This document shows positions 18,402 to 28,532 of a stretch of 64,000 bases of DNA, piece after piece; position 1 is the stretch's first letter; each line of letters starts with the position of its first letter. The notes beneath the pieces were generated by a model. That model was not told the origin of the DNA, ran no database searches, and saw only the letters and a program-made list of their open reading frames with translations. The position numbers and the translations under genes were made by a program. This stretch comes from an uncultured Alphaproteobacteria bacterium (GTDB lineage: Bacteria; Pseudomonadota; Alphaproteobacteria; UBA3830): contig CALXQM010000007.1 of assembly GCA_944390765.1 (NCBI GenBank), forward strand, positions 1 to 64,000, in the 5' to 3' direction.

Positions 18402-19420
18402 TGTCTAATAAAAAAATTATCGCCATAGATGGAATGGGAGGCGATAATGCTCCGATTGCTGTTTTACAGGGCTTATCACAATTTGTTTCGTCGGATTATC
18501 ATTTTTGTATATATGGTGATAAAGATGTATTAAGGCAACATATTGGTTTACTTCCTAAAAACTTGTCGTATGAGATTTTTCATACTGATGTTGCTATTAC
18601 TTCTGAAATGAGTGTTATGTCTTTATTAAAACATGGTAAAAATTCTAGTATGGGATTGGCTATCCAAGCTGTAAGTTCAGGAGATGCATTGGCTGTTGTA
18701 TCTTCAGGGAATACGGGATTATATATGGCGTTATCTAAAATTGTTTTAGGAACAATAGAGGGAATTGACAGGCCAGCTATTGCTTCAATCATACCGGGAA
18801 AAAATGGAAAAACAGTTTGTTTAGATTTAGGAGCAAATGCTGAATGTTCAGTAAAAAATTTAATTGATTTTGCAATTATGGGAGAAGCGTTGGCTAGAAT
18901 TGTATTTGCAAAGGAAGATGTTTCTATTGCTCTTCTTAATATTGGTTCTGAAAATGTCAAAGGAAATCGTTTAGTTAAAGAATCATCAGAGTTTTTAAAA
19001 AATTTGTTTGCAAATTATGTAGGTTTTGTAGAAGGCGATGATATTTCAAAAGGAAATGTTGATGTGATTGTTTCTGATGGATTTACTGGAAATGTTTTTT
19101 TAAAAACTATGGAAGGAACCGCAAAATATATAATATCTGAGTTAAAAGATACTTTTGCAAGTTCATTTTTATCTAAATTAGGTGCTTTATTATCATTACC
19201 AGCTTTAAGTAAGTTAAAAGCAAAAATGGATCCTAGACTTTATAATGGTGCTATTCTTTTAGGGTTAAAAGGTATAGTTGTAAAAAGTCATGGGGGAACA
19301 GATGGTATTGGTTTTGCTCATGCAGTTAAATTTACAATGAATGTACTTAAAGAAAATATGTTCGTTCGAATTAATGAGCAATTGGAGAAATCTAAATTAC
19401 ATTATGAAGTGAAAGAATAG
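18401..19420 (+). CDS. plsX: Phosphate acyltransferase PlsX
   Basis: PlsX makes acyl-phosphate from acyl-ACP, the first committed donor for phosphatidic acid through PlsY. The 339-residue protein has the family start IAIDGMGGDNAP, the GNTGLYMALS segment, DLGANAEC and a late SHGGTDGIGF. It overlaps rpmF by one base and is followed two bases later by fabH. PlsY and PlsC are not in the window. Confidence 0.96.
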   Translation: MSNKKIIAIDGMGGDNAPIAVLQGLSQFVSSDYHFCIYGDKDVLRQHIGLLPKNLSYEIFHTDVAITSEMSVMSLLKHGKNSSMGLAIQAVSSGDALAVVSSGNTGLYMALSKIVLGTIEGIDRPAIASIIPGKNGKTVCLDLGANAECSVKNLIDFAIMGEALARIVFAKEDVSIALLNIGSENVKGNRLVKESSEFLKNLFANYVGFVEGDDISKGNVDVIVSDGFTGNVFLKTMEGTAKYIISELKDTFASSFLSKLGALLSLPALSKLKAKMDPRLYNGAILLGLKGIVVKSHGGTDGIGFAHAVKFTMNVLKENMFVRINEQLEKSKLHYEVKE

Positions 19421-19422
19421 AT

Positions 19423-20376
19423 ATGAATTCAGTAATTGTCGGTTTTGGAGGTGCTTTACCAAAAAAATGTGTAAAAAATACAGAATTGCCGACTAATTTA
19501 AATACTTCAGATGAGTGGATATCTAAGAGAACAGGTATTAAACAACGTTATTTGGTTGAAAATGATGAAACTACTTCATCTTTAGCTACTATTGCAGCTA
19601 ATCAAGCCTTAAATTTTGCTAATATGTCTCCCGATGATATTGAACTTATTATAGTAGGTACTACAACAGGTGATTATACATTTCCAGCAACAGCTTGTTT
19701 AGTTCAAAAAAATTTAAAAATTACAAATAATAGTATAGCTTTTGATGTAAGTGCAGCTTGTAGTGGTTTTTTGTATGCTCTTGATATTGCAGATTCTTAT
19801 ATTAGATCAGATAAAATTAAAAACGCGTTAGTGATAGGAGCTGATTGTTTTTCAAAGATTCTTGATTGGAATGATAGAGCCAGTTGTGTTCTGTTCGGCG
19901 ATGGAGCAGGAGCTGTAGTTATAAAAGGAGAGGAGAATACTAATAAAGGTATAAAATATTGTAAAATCCATTCAAATGGTAGTTTCTTTGATGATTTAAT
20001 AACTACAGGTGGTGTTGCAACTAATAGAAAAGCTGGTGTAGTAACTATGAATGGTAAAAATGTATTTAAATTTGCTGTTGAAAAATTTAGAGATTCTTTA
20101 GAGCAATTATTATCGGATAATAATTTAACTATAAATGATATTGATTTAATAATACCTCACCAGGCCAATATTCGTATTATTAATGCGTTAATTGATACAA
20201 TGAGTATTAATTCAGATAAGGTTTTAATAACCATAGATAAGCATTCTAATACATCTGCTGCTACCATTCCTTTAGCTATGAATGAAATTAAGGATTCACT
20301 TATAGGTCGAGGTAATGTAGTATTATTATCAATGGGGGCAGGATTTACTTGGGGGGCAGCATTAATAGAATTATAG
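19423..20376 (+). CDS. fabH: 3-oxoacyl-ACP synthase III (FabH)
   Basis: FabH starts fatty-acid chains by condensing acetyl-CoA with malonyl-ACP. The 317-residue thiolase-fold enzyme carries the full triad: C113 (AACSGF), H246 (PHQAN) and N276 (HSNTSAA). The N-terminus with SDEWISKRTGI is typical. Its position between plsX and ihfA is the classical arrangement. Confidence 0.97.
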   Translation: MNSVIVGFGGALPKKCVKNTELPTNLNTSDEWISKRTGIKQRYLVENDETTSSLATIAANQALNFANMSPDDIELIIVGTTTGDYTFPATACLVQKNLKITNNSIAFDVSAACSGFLYALDIADSYIRSDKIKNALVIGADCFSKILDWNDRASCVLFGDGAGAVVIKGEENTNKGIKYCKIHSNGSFFDDLITTGGVATNRKAGVVTMNGKNVFKFAVEKFRDSLEQLLSDNNLTINDIDLIIPHQANIRIINALIDTMSINSDKVLITIDKHSNTSAATIPLAMNEIKDSLIGRGNVVLLSMGAGFTWGAALIEL

Positions 20377-20384
20377 GAAAATTT

Positions 20385-20693
20385 ATGAGCGAGAAAATAA
20401 AAACTTTAACTAGAGCGGATATTGCAACAAAAATTACAGATGTGTTTAATGTTACAAGATTAGAAGCTCTTGATTTTGTGGATGAAGCTTTTAATGAAAT
20501 TAGTGAAGCTATTATAGAAGAAGGAAACCTGAAAATTACAGGATTTGGAACCTTTATTGTAAGAAGTAAAAAAGAAAGAATTGGAAGGAATCCAAAGACA
20601 TTGAAAGAAGCGGTAATAAGTTCGCGTAAATCGATAACATTTAGGCCTTCAGGTATATTAAAAAAGAAAGTGATGGGAGAAAGAGAATGTTAA
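20385..20693 (+). CDS. ihfA: Integration host factor alpha subunit
   Basis: A 102-residue histone-like protein that bends DNA, normally as a heterodimer with IHF beta. It contains LTRADIATKI at the N-terminus, the GFGTF turn, GRNPKT at the tip of the DNA-binding arm, and ITFRPSG. The ATG at 20385 has GGAAAA upstream and gives the usual N-terminus; an upstream start at 20349 would run inside fabH. The fabI start overlaps its end by 7 bases. Confidence 0.93.
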   Translation: MSEKIKTLTRADIATKITDVFNVTRLEALDFVDEAFNEISEAIIEEGNLKITGFGTFIVRSKKERIGRNPKTLKEAVISSRKSITFRPSGILKKKVMGEREC

Positions 20694-21484
20694 TGAAGGG
20701 TAAAAAAGGCATAGTTATGGGTATAGCTAATGAACGTTCTTTAGCATGGGGAATTGCTAAAGCTTTAGCTATTCAGGGTGCAGAGATGGTTTTTAGCTAT
20801 CAATCTGAAGTTTTATATAAAAGAGTAAAGCCTTTGGCTGATTCTCTTGGAAATATTGATTTAGTAGAATGTGATGTTACTAATGATGATAGTTTAAAAT
20901 CTTTGTTTGCTCATTTAGGCGAAAAATTTGGGAAAATTGATTTCATTGTGCATGCTATTGCCTTTTCAGATAAAAATGAATTAGAAGGTAAATATGTAAA
21001 TACTTCCAGAGCTAATTTCTTGAAAACTATGGATATTTCTTGTTATTCGTTAACAGCTATTTGTCAATATGCAAATGAATATTTAGCAGACAATGCTTCT
21101 ATCTTGACATTAACATATCTTGGTGCTGAAAGAGTTATGCCGAACTACAATGTAATGGGGATTGCTAAAGCAGCGTTAGAAGCTAGTATAAAATATCTTG
21201 CAGTTGATTTTGGTGATAGAGGTATCCGTGTTAATGGATTATCTGCGGGGCCTGTAAAAACATTAGCTGCTAGTGGAATTGATGATTTTAGATATATATT
21301 AAAATGGAATCAGTATAATTCTCCTTTAAAAAGAAATACAACGTTAGAAGATGTAGGAGGTACAGGAGTGTATTTGTTAAGTTCTTTATCAAGCGGAGTT
21401 ACTGGAGAGATAGTTCATGCAGATTCAGGTTATCATGTTGTTGGAATGAAAGCTGTTGATGCTCCAGATATTGCTACTGTGTAA
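20687..21484 (+). CDS. fabI: Enoyl-ACP reductase (NADH) FabI
   Basis: FabI reduces trans-2-enoyl-ACP in the last step of each elongation cycle. The 265-residue protein has the FabI-type nucleotide loop GIANERSLAWGIA and the catalytic Tyr-x6-Lys pair Y154/K161, with Y144 also conserved. The late SGVTGEIVHADSGYH is typical. Two ATGs are possible (20687 and 20693). In many relatives a MerR-type regulator follows ihfA; here fabI fills that place. The triclosan-sensitive FabI type is implied by family, not tested. Confidence 0.95.
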   Translation: MLMKGKKGIVMGIANERSLAWGIAKALAIQGAEMVFSYQSEVLYKRVKPLADSLGNIDLVECDVTNDDSLKSLFAHLGEKFGKIDFIVHAIAFSDKNELEGKYVNTSRANFLKTMDISCYSLTAICQYANEYLADNASILTLTYLGAERVMPNYNVMGIAKAALEASIKYLAVDFGDRGIRVNGLSAGPVKTLAASGIDDFRYILKWNQYNSPLKRNTTLEDVGGTGVYLLSSLSSGVTGEIVHADSGYHVVGMKAVDAPDIATV

Positions 21485-21499
21485 TATATTGAAATTATT

Positions 21500-22279
21500 A
21501 TGATTAAAGAACAAATTGAAAAATTATGGAATGGAGAGTCACAGGATTTTTCTTGTGTAATGGAGATTATAAAAGCATTGGATTCCGGTGAATTACGTAT
21601 AGCAGAAAAAGTAAATGATCATTGGTATACTAATGATTATCTGAAAAAGGCAATATTATTATTTTTCAGACATAGTCAATCTAAATTAATGAAAAATGGA
21701 ATATGTTCATTTTTTGATAAAGTACCTTTAAAAACAAAAGATTGGTCAAATGAAGACTTTATAAAAACAGGATTTCGTGCAGTTCCTGGAAGCTTAATTA
21801 GATATGGCGCTTATATCGCAAAGTCAGTAGTGCTAATGCCTTGTTTTGTCAATATAGGAGCATTTATTGATGAAAAAACAATGATTGACTCTAATGTTCT
21901 TATCGGTAGTTGTGCTCAAATAGGGAAATCGTGTCATATTTCTGATGGAGTTACTATCGGTGGAGTATTAGAACCATTACAAAGCTCACCAGTGATAATA
22001 GAGGATAATTGTTTTATAGGAGTACGTAGTGCAATTACAGAAGGGATAATAATTCGTGAAGGAGCTGTCATTGGTACAGGAGTTATGTTATCTTCTTCAA
22101 CAAAAATTATAGATAGAGAGACTGGGAAGATTTTCTATGGTGAAATTCCCCCTTATTCAGTTATAGTATCAGGTAGTTACCAAACAACTAATAATTTAAA
22201 TTTAAATTGTGCAGTAATTGTAAAAAAAGTAAGTAAAGGTACTCGACATAAGACAGAAATTAATGAACTATTAAGATAA
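21500..22279 (+). CDS. dapD: Tetrahydrodipicolinate N-succinyltransferase DapD
   Basis: DapD adds a succinyl group to tetrahydrodipicolinate in the lysine and diaminopimelate pathway. The 259-residue protein has a helical N-terminus followed by left-handed beta-helix hexapeptide units (SCAQIGKSCHISDGVTIGG) and a short C-terminal extension. PGSLIRYGAYI marks the family. Followed 2 bases later by dapE, so the pair acts in sequence; dapF is at 59691. Confidence 0.95.
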   Translation: MIKEQIEKLWNGESQDFSCVMEIIKALDSGELRIAEKVNDHWYTNDYLKKAILLFFRHSQSKLMKNGICSFFDKVPLKTKDWSNEDFIKTGFRAVPGSLIRYGAYIAKSVVLMPCFVNIGAFIDEKTMIDSNVLIGSCAQIGKSCHISDGVTIGGVLEPLQSSPVIIEDNCFIGVRSAITEGIIIREGAVIGTGVMLSSSTKIIDRETGKIFYGEIPPYSVIVSGSYQTTNNLNLNCAVIVKKVSKGTRHKTEINELLR

Positions 22280-22281
22280 AT

Positions 22282-23406
22282 ATGGATGATGTAGTAGAAT
22301 TTTGTTCTGATTTAATTAAATATGAGAGTGTTACACCGAATGATAATGGTATTATCGAGTATATAAAGATTTTTTTAGATAATGTTGGTTTCCAGACAAA
22401 AATTTTAGAGTTTGCAAATGATAATTATTGTATTAAAAATTTATTTGCAAAATATGTTCAAGATAAGGGAAAATCTTTAGGATTTTTGGGGCATTCTGAT
22501 GTTGTTCCAGCGGGGGAAGGATGGAATACTTCACCATTTGTTCCTGTTATTAAAAATGATTATTTAATAGGAAGAGGTGTAGCAGATATGAAAGGTGGTA
22601 TTGCTGCTTTTTGTTGTGCTGTATCGGAATTTATTAAATTAGGATTTAAAGGTGAAATACGATTTTTTATTACAGGTGATGAGGAAATAGGTTCTTATCA
22701 AGGAACTCGTTCATTATTAAAGTGGGCAAGTCAAAATAAAGAATTACCTATTGATTGTTTAATAGGAGAACCATCTTCTAAAAAAGAAATAGGGGACAGA
22801 ATTTATATTGGACATAGAGGTAGCATTAATGTAAATGTTTGTGCTATTGGAAAACAAGGACATGTAGCTTACCCTGAAAATTATAATAATGCTTTAATGA
22901 GAATATGTAGTTTTATATCTGAAATGAAAAACTACAGTTGGAAGTATAATGATAAACGTTATCCAAAAACAAATTTAGAACCGACTCTATTATATGTTGG
23001 AAATTATGCAGAAAACATAGTTCCTGGAAGATGTTCTGCAAATATTAATGTTAGGTTTGGTGCAGATTATACTTTAGAAAAATTAGAGCAAATTTTTTTT
23101 AATAAAGCAAAACAATACGATTTACATTTAGATTTTAGAAGAAGTGGTGAAGCTTATTGTTGCGATAATATTGAATTAATAAATTTATTATCAAATTCAA
23201 TTTGTAAAATTACTAACATAAAACCAGAAATTTCTACTGCTGGTGGTACTTCTGACGGTCGTTATATGATAAATTATTGTAATGTTATCGAATTTGGTTT
23301 ACAGGATATTACAATTCATCAGCCAAATGAGAAAATTAAGATTAATGATTTGCAAATTTTAAAAGATATTTATTTTCAATTTTTAAAAGATTATTTTAAT
23401 GCATAA
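22282..23406 (+). CDS. dapE: Succinyl-diaminopimelate desuccinylase DapE
   Basis: DapE removes succinate from N-succinyl-LL-diaminopimelate. The 374-residue M20 metallopeptidase fold has the first zinc ligand H71 (GHSDVVPAGEGW), the bridging D102 (DMKGG) and the catalytic glutamate in TGDEEIGS near residue 134, plus GGTSDGR late. It sits between dapD and a RimI-type acetyltransferase whose start overlaps its stop by 8 bases. Confidence 0.95.
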   Translation: MDDVVEFCSDLIKYESVTPNDNGIIEYIKIFLDNVGFQTKILEFANDNYCIKNLFAKYVQDKGKSLGFLGHSDVVPAGEGWNTSPFVPVIKNDYLIGRGVADMKGGIAAFCCAVSEFIKLGFKGEIRFFITGDEEIGSYQGTRSLLKWASQNKELPIDCLIGEPSSKKEIGDRIYIGHRGSINVNVCAIGKQGHVAYPENYNNALMRICSFISEMKNYSWKYNDKRYPKTNLEPTLLYVGNYAENIVPGRCSANINVRFGADYTLEKLEQIFFNKAKQYDLHLDFRRSGEAYCCDNIELINLLSNSICKITNIKPEISTAGGTSDGRYMINYCNVIEFGLQDITIHQPNEKIKINDLQILKDIYFQFLKDYFNA

Positions 23407-23827
23407 TCTAAAGCTTTCTGATTGTAAAATTTTATATTTAATAAGAAAACAATGTTTTAATGATATTTGGACAGAAAATGACTTTATATTGATGCTATCT
23501 AATAAACTTTATTTTGGATTTCGTATAGATGAAAAAGGTTTTATTTTATGTCGAAAAATTCTTGATGAAATTGAAATTATTACATTTGGAGTAATTCCTA
23601 TATATAGAAGGCAAGGATTAGGAAGAAGATTATTACAATCTGTTATAAATTATGTGAAAACTACTTCAGAAAACAATAAAATATTTCTTGAAGTAGCTGA
23701 AGATAACACTCCCGCTCGAAGTTTATATAAATCATTCGGATTTCAACAAATATCCATAAGAAAAGACTACTATAACTCTATTACTAAAATAAAAAATGCA
23801 GTAGTTATGCAATTATTAACTTATTGA
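23399..23827 (+). CDS. rimI: RimI-like GNAT N-acetyltransferase
   Basis: A 142-residue GNAT protein with the acetyl-CoA loop [10 protein letters not shown] and the RimI-type ending [19 protein letters not shown]. Family members acetylate the N-terminal alanine of ribosomal protein S18; the N-terminus here is divergent, so another amine substrate is possible. It overlaps dapE at the start and the convergent rho gene by 7 bases at the end. The usual neighbour tsaB is absent. Confidence 0.82.
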   Translation: MHNLKLSDCKILYLIRKQCFNDIWTENDFILMLSNKLYFGFRIDEKGFILCRKILDEIEIITFGVIPIYRRQGLGRRLLQSVINYVKTTSENNKIFLEVAEDNTPARSLYKSFGFQQISIRKDYYNSITKIKNAVVMQLLTY

Positions 23828-25074
23828 TTCATCGCTATAAAAAACTCATCATTGTTTTTAGTATGTTTTAATTTATCAATTAAAAATTCCATACCATCAC
23901 TACTTCCCATAGGCATTAATACTCGCCTTAAGATCCACATTTTTGAAAGAATATCTCTATCTACGAGTAATTCTTCTTTACGGGTGCCAGATTTTGTAAT
24001 ATCTATAGCAGGAAATGTTCTTTTATCCGCTAGTTTCCTATCTAAAACTATTTCAGCATTTCCAGTTCCCTTAAACTCTTCAAAAATTACATCATCCATT
24101 CTAGAGCCAGTTTCTACTAATGCAGTGCCAATTATAGTTAAAGAACCTCCTTCTTCAATGTTTCTAGCTGCTCCAAAAATACGTTTAGGTCTTTGTAAAG
24201 CATTAGCATCTACACCTCCAGTTAAAACTTTTCCAGAAGAAGGGCAAGTAGTATTATAAGCTCTAGCTAAACGAGTAATTGAATCTAAAAGAATTACTAC
24301 ATCTTTTTTATGTTCTACTAATCGTTTTGCTTTTTCAATAGCCATTTCCGCGACTTGAACATGTCTAGTAGGCGCTTCATCAAATGTAGAACTTACTACT
24401 TCACCTTTTACAGATCTCCTCATATCCGTAACTTCCTCAGGACGCTCGTCTATTAACAAGACTATAAGATATGTTTCAGGAGAATTAGTAGTTATTGCAT
24501 GAGCTATGTTTTGTAACATAACAGTTTTTCCTGTTCTAGGCGGAGCGACTATTAATGCACGCTGCCCTTTACCTAAAGGAGATATAAGTTCTATTACTCT
24601 AGTTGTAACATCTCCATTGTTATTTATTAATTCTAAAGGTAATTTTTTATCTGGATATAAAGGAGTTAAATCATCGAAATTAACCCTATGCTTTATAAAC
24701 TCAACAGAGTCACCGTTAACAGTGTTAATTTTTGTCATAGCAAAATATCTTTCACCATCTTTGGGTGCTCTTATTGTCCCTGATAAGGTATCTCCAGTTT
24801 TAAGATTGTTTTTTCGTATTTGTGATGGTGAAACATATAAATCGTCAGAACCTGACATATAGTTGGCTTCAGGTGAACGTAAAAAACCGAATCCATCTTG
24901 TAAAACTTCTAAAACTCCATCAGCTTCAATTTCTATTTCATTTTCCGCTAATTTTTTTAATATAGTAAATACTAAATCTTGTCTTTTTAATGCGGCTGCA
25001 TTTTCTAAACCTAAATCATTAGCAAATGAAAGTAACTCCGTTGGAGTTTTTGCTTTTATTTCACATAAACGCAT
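23821..25074 (-). CDS. rho: Transcription termination factor Rho
   Basis: Rho is the hexameric RNA helicase that ends transcripts. The 417-residue protein has the N-terminal helix bundle ([21 protein letters not shown]), the cold-shock RNA-binding fold with DGFGFLRS and YVSPSQIRK, the Walker A APPRTGKT, Walker [14 protein letters not shown], and the Q/R loops ([21 protein letters not shown]). Length is normal and nothing is missing. Confidence 0.98.
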   Translation of the reverse strand: MRLCEIKAKTPTELLSFANDLGLENAAALKRQDLVFTILKKLAENEIEIEADGVLEVLQDGFGFLRSPEANYMSGSDDLYVSPSQIRKNNLKTGDTLSGTIRAPKDGERYFAMTKINTVNGDSVEFIKHRVNFDDLTPLYPDKKLPLELINNNGDVTTRVIELISPLGKGQRALIVAPPRTGKTVMLQNIAHAITTNSPETYLIVLLIDERPEEVTDMRRSVKGEVVSSTFDEAPTRHVQVAEMAIEKAKRLVEHKKDVVILLDSITRLARAYNTTCPSSGKVLTGGVDANALQRPKRIFGAARNIEEGGSLTIIGTALVETGSRMDDVIFEEFKGTGNAEIVLDRKLADKRTFPAIDITKSGTRKEELLVDRDILSKMWILRRVLMPMGSSDGMEFLIDKLKHTKNNDEFFIAMNQ

Positions 25075-25125
25075 ATTATCTCTTTAACCACTTAATTAAT
25101 CATAAATTTTGGTAAGTAAAACCAA

Positions 25126-25385
<260 letters not shown>

Positions 25386-25563
25386 AAAAATTGCAATTTT
25401 TTTTGAAATAATATACTAGAATTATAATATTATGCAATCCAATCCTATAATAATTTAATAATTCAAAAAGTAAAAACTAAGGCAATTAATGTAATTTGAT
25501 ATTTAATTTTTAATTTGAATATTTAGTGTTATAATATCATTAGTTATTTAAGTTGAGGTGAAT

Positions 25564-26220
25564 ATGTTTTGGAAAAACCTTATGTTATTCGGATTAATTA
25601 TAATTAATAATTGTTATTGTTCTTTTAAAGAAAATTGTAAACATTTTCTTATTGAAGATAAGTATAATTTGAAAAATGATTTTGAAAATGTTCGTGATTA
25701 TAATCCTATAAATACTAGTACTATGGAAAAAATGAATTTTTGGCAAGGTCGTATATATCGGCAACAGAAGATTTTAACTATGTTGAACTCTCTTTTAAAT
25801 AAAACACTTGCTACTAATGCAACATGTTTTGAAAGAGGTATATTATCACTGTCATTATTATCGGCATATAAAGGAGCGGGTGGAAATATAAAAGAATATC
25901 AAAAATTATATGATTCAGTTGTTAAAATGATGAAAAATAATGAAGATTCTGATATTTCTTTAGAGCAACAGATAGCTTTTTTAGAAAATCTTATTATATT
26001 ATGTTCTGTTGTTAATAAAGATAGTGTAAAAGATATTTATGGTATTACAAATAATCAAAATATATATCAACAATTATTAATTTCTGAAACTCAGAAGCTT
26101 CAAAAAATGTTAGATTCAAAAAAAGAAACATATTCTATGAATGAAAAACAATATGCTTTTAAGATATTGAAATACTCCATTCGTACTATGATAAAACTTG
26201 GTATTATTTGTAAGAAATAA
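25564..26220 (+). CDS. Secreted protein of unknown function next to MBL protein
   Basis: A 218-residue protein with an N-terminal signal peptide (MFWKNLMLFGLIII, then NNCYCS). The rest is helical with a few cysteines and no recognisable domain. TGAGG at 25553-25557 is spaced for the ATG at 25564; a GTG at 25558 would be too close. A TATAAT box lies at 25530-25535. It ends 11 bases before the secreted metallo-beta-lactamase gene, so the two are probably cotranscribed and may act together outside the cytoplasm. Confidence 0.75.
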   Translation: MFWKNLMLFGLIIINNCYCSFKENCKHFLIEDKYNLKNDFENVRDYNPINTSTMEKMNFWQGRIYRQQKILTMLNSLLNKTLATNATCFERGILSLSLLSAYKGAGGNIKEYQKLYDSVVKMMKNNEDSDISLEQQIAFLENLIILCSVVNKDSVKDIYGITNNQNIYQQLLISETQKLQKMLDSKKETYSMNEKQYAFKILKYSIRTMIKLGIICKK

Positions 26221-26231
26221 GTGAGAAATTA

Positions 26232-28205
26232 ATGAATATTAAGTCAATTATTATTTTTTTGTTTTTTTGTTTTATACAATTACCATATGTAGTCATTTGT
26301 TGTGAAGAAGATTCCTCTAGTGGTAGTTTTGCTGTTCAATTTGATGTTTTATCTAGAGGGATTCAGCCTATACAAATGACTGAATTTTTTTCAGATATAA
26401 ATGAGGAATTTTTATCTAGTCCTGACTTTTTATCTAAACCTATTTTTCATTCTCCCGTTTTTGATAATGATAAATTAAATATTTTTACATTTAATGTTGG
26501 ACAAGGTAACTATATATTAGCAAGAAATGGCTCTGAAATAATTATAATCGATGCGGGAATGAATAAAGGTATTACAGAGGATACATTTAACCGTATTATT
26601 TTGCCGAAGATAGTTTCTGTTGTACAAGGGACGAAGCTTAAATCTATTTTTGTAACACATCCTCATGTGGATCATTATTCACAAATATTGAATTTAATGA
26701 ATATAATTACTGAAAATGGCGGATCTATAGATGATAATATGCAAATATATCTAGGAGGACCTTATGAAATTTGGCATAGAGGATCTCCTTATAATAATTT
26801 TTTGTCTAAATTGGATGAAGACAAATATAATATTTCTTATATTACCCATTTTACTGAGCCAGAAAATGTTAATCAATTTACGATATTTTCTAATGAAGAA
26901 ATAAAATTTCAATTTATTTTACCTAATAAATGTCCTAGTCCAAAATGGATTAATGACAATTTAATTAATGCAAATGAATTTAGTTTTTTATTAAAAATAT
27001 CTTATAGAAATCCTTTATGTTCTTTTTTATTTACCGGAGACGCAGAAGGAATTAATATTACAAATATAATAGGTGAAATAGATCAATCTAGATTAGTTCA
27101 AGCTTTTCTTGCTCTTCTTCCATCTTCAAAACGAGAAATTCATGAAGATGTTGCTAATTTTTTAATAGAGCAGAATCATGGAAAAGATGAGGATCTACTG
27201 TTCAGAATTAATAGAGCTTCACTTAATGGTATAGGAACTGTTTTTATTCCACATCATGGAACAGATACAGCCAATTCACAGAGAGTTGTAGAATATTTGT
27301 TAGATCGCCAGTTGCCCCCAGCTTCTTTTATTGTAAACAGCGTAGTGGTTCCCAAAGATAATCTCCCTCATAGAAGCACTTTTGAAATTATTCCAAGAGA
27401 TATTTTGCATCCTGCACATTATATTGTATATCATAATGGAGATAGTAAAAGAATAAAATTAACAAAAAAGAGATTGTATGTGACTGAAACTGCTCCTGGA
27501 GGTGTTTTTTGGCAAATAAGTGATGGTGATAATATTTATCAATATAATGCTTATCGTGAAGATCCGGATGATATAAATACAGATATTGGATTTTTTCCTA
27601 TAACTGCAATAAAGAATATACCTGGAGATTGTCTATTATATATTGTTAAACGTATACAAGATAATTCTCAAAGATTTGTACCATTAATGAATAGTAAAGC
27701 AGAAGACATATTAAGAAATCTAGCTGATGATGAGTGGCGATTGTTTGCTATTTTGAAAATATATGGAGAATCTTTTTTTACAGATAATAGTATTCTTTTA
27801 CGAATTTTAGGAGAAACATTGGAAGATTATAAAACAAATTTCTGTAGAGAAATAATGGATATTTTTAATATCTTTTTATGGAAAGAAGAACAAGTTGGTG
27901 AGTTTGTTGCAGAATTGAGAAATTACATCAAAGGTAATGAATTATATAATTCTTTTATAAAGAGTAGAAAAGATGAAGATCTATTATCTTTAAAGCAAGC
28001 AGTGATGAATTTTCTTATTGGGCATTCAAACTTTGAACATTTATTTGGAGGAAGGGGTTTATATGATTATATAATAAATCATATAGTTCGCTTTTCTTCA
28101 TCATTTAGATTTCAAAAGGAAGATGTAATATTCCCAATGTGTTTGGGTACATATAGGGAAGAGAAAGCATATGAAAAAGAATTGATATTAAGTATAGATA
28201 ATTAA
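26232..28205 (+). CDS. Secreted ComEC-like metallo-beta-lactamase-fold hydrolase with C-terminal extension
   Basis: A 657-residue exported protein. After a signal peptide (cleavage near VVICC) and a variable stretch, residues about 75-400 form an MBL domain of the ComEC/Rec2 C-terminal type: FNVGQGN, IIDAG, the metal motif H143-P-H145-V-D147-H148, FLFTGDAEG, and FIPHHGTDTANS. All expected metal ligands are present. About 230 residues after the MBL domain are unfamiliar and helical. In ComEC this domain is a nuclease linked to DNA uptake; here there is no membrane channel part, so it may act as a free periplasmic or extracellular phosphodiesterase or nuclease (inference). Confidence 0.82.
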   Translation: MNIKSIIIFLFFCFIQLPYVVICCEEDSSSGSFAVQFDVLSRGIQPIQMTEFFSDINEEFLSSPDFLSKPIFHSPVFDNDKLNIFTFNVGQGNYILARNGSEIIIIDAGMNKGITEDTFNRIILPKIVSVVQGTKLKSIFVTHPHVDHYSQILNLMNIITENGGSIDDNMQIYLGGPYEIWHRGSPYNNFLSKLDEDKYNISYITHFTEPENVNQFTIFSNEEIKFQFILPNKCPSPKWINDNLINANEFSFLLKISYRNPLCSFLFTGDAEGINITNIIGEIDQSRLVQAFLALLPSSKREIHEDVANFLIEQNHGKDEDLLFRINRASLNGIGTVFIPHHGTDTANSQRVVEYLLDRQLPPASFIVNSVVVPKDNLPHRSTFEIIPRDILHPAHYIVYHNGDSKRIKLTKKRLYVTETAPGGVFWQISDGDNIYQYNAYREDPDDINTDIGFFPITAIKNIPGDCLLYIVKRIQDNSQRFVPLMNSKAEDILRNLADDEWRLFAILKIYGESFFTDNSILLRILGETLEDYKTNFCREIMDIFNIFLWKEEQVGEFVAELRNYIKGNELYNSFIKSRKDEDLLSLKQAVMNFLIGHSNFEHLFGGRGLYDYIINHIVRFSSSFRFQKEDVIFPMCLGTYREEKAYEKELILSIDN

Positions 28206-28496
28206 CAAAAATATTTATTATATTAATCTTATTGATAAAAAATAATATTTTTAAAATTATAGTTATGTATAAACAAATATAAAACTCATAGTTGAAATCA
28301 ATAGTGTTTTTATTGAAAGGTTAGCTATTTAATTGTAAAACGGTATAGTATTTGTTTTATGAGTTTAAGTATATAAGTATATAAATTATGCTGAAAATTA
28401 TTCTTTAACATGTAAGAGACTAGTTTAATAATATTTAGAATAGTTCTATATAATTATATTTATTTTTCGCTTTTTTAAAAACAACTTCTGTTATAT
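28206..28496. other. AT-rich convergent intergenic region
   Basis: About 290 bases between two convergent genes. I see no gene or clear RNA structure apart from the hairpin at its right end. Confidence 0.5.
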
Positions 28497-28524
28497 AAAG
28501 AAGACTCAAGATTGAGCCTTCTTT
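28497..28524. terminator. Hairpin terminator between convergent genes
   Basis: AAAGAAG and CTTCTTT arms, one A-C mismatch on the plus strand, then CTCAA/TTGAG around a 2-base loop, 9 bases past the S9 peptidase stop on the minus strand. The T-rich tails (TTCTTTAT on the minus strand, CTTTCTTT on the plus) are interrupted, so efficiency may be moderate. Confidence 0.6.
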
Positions 28525-28532
28525 CTTTAAGA

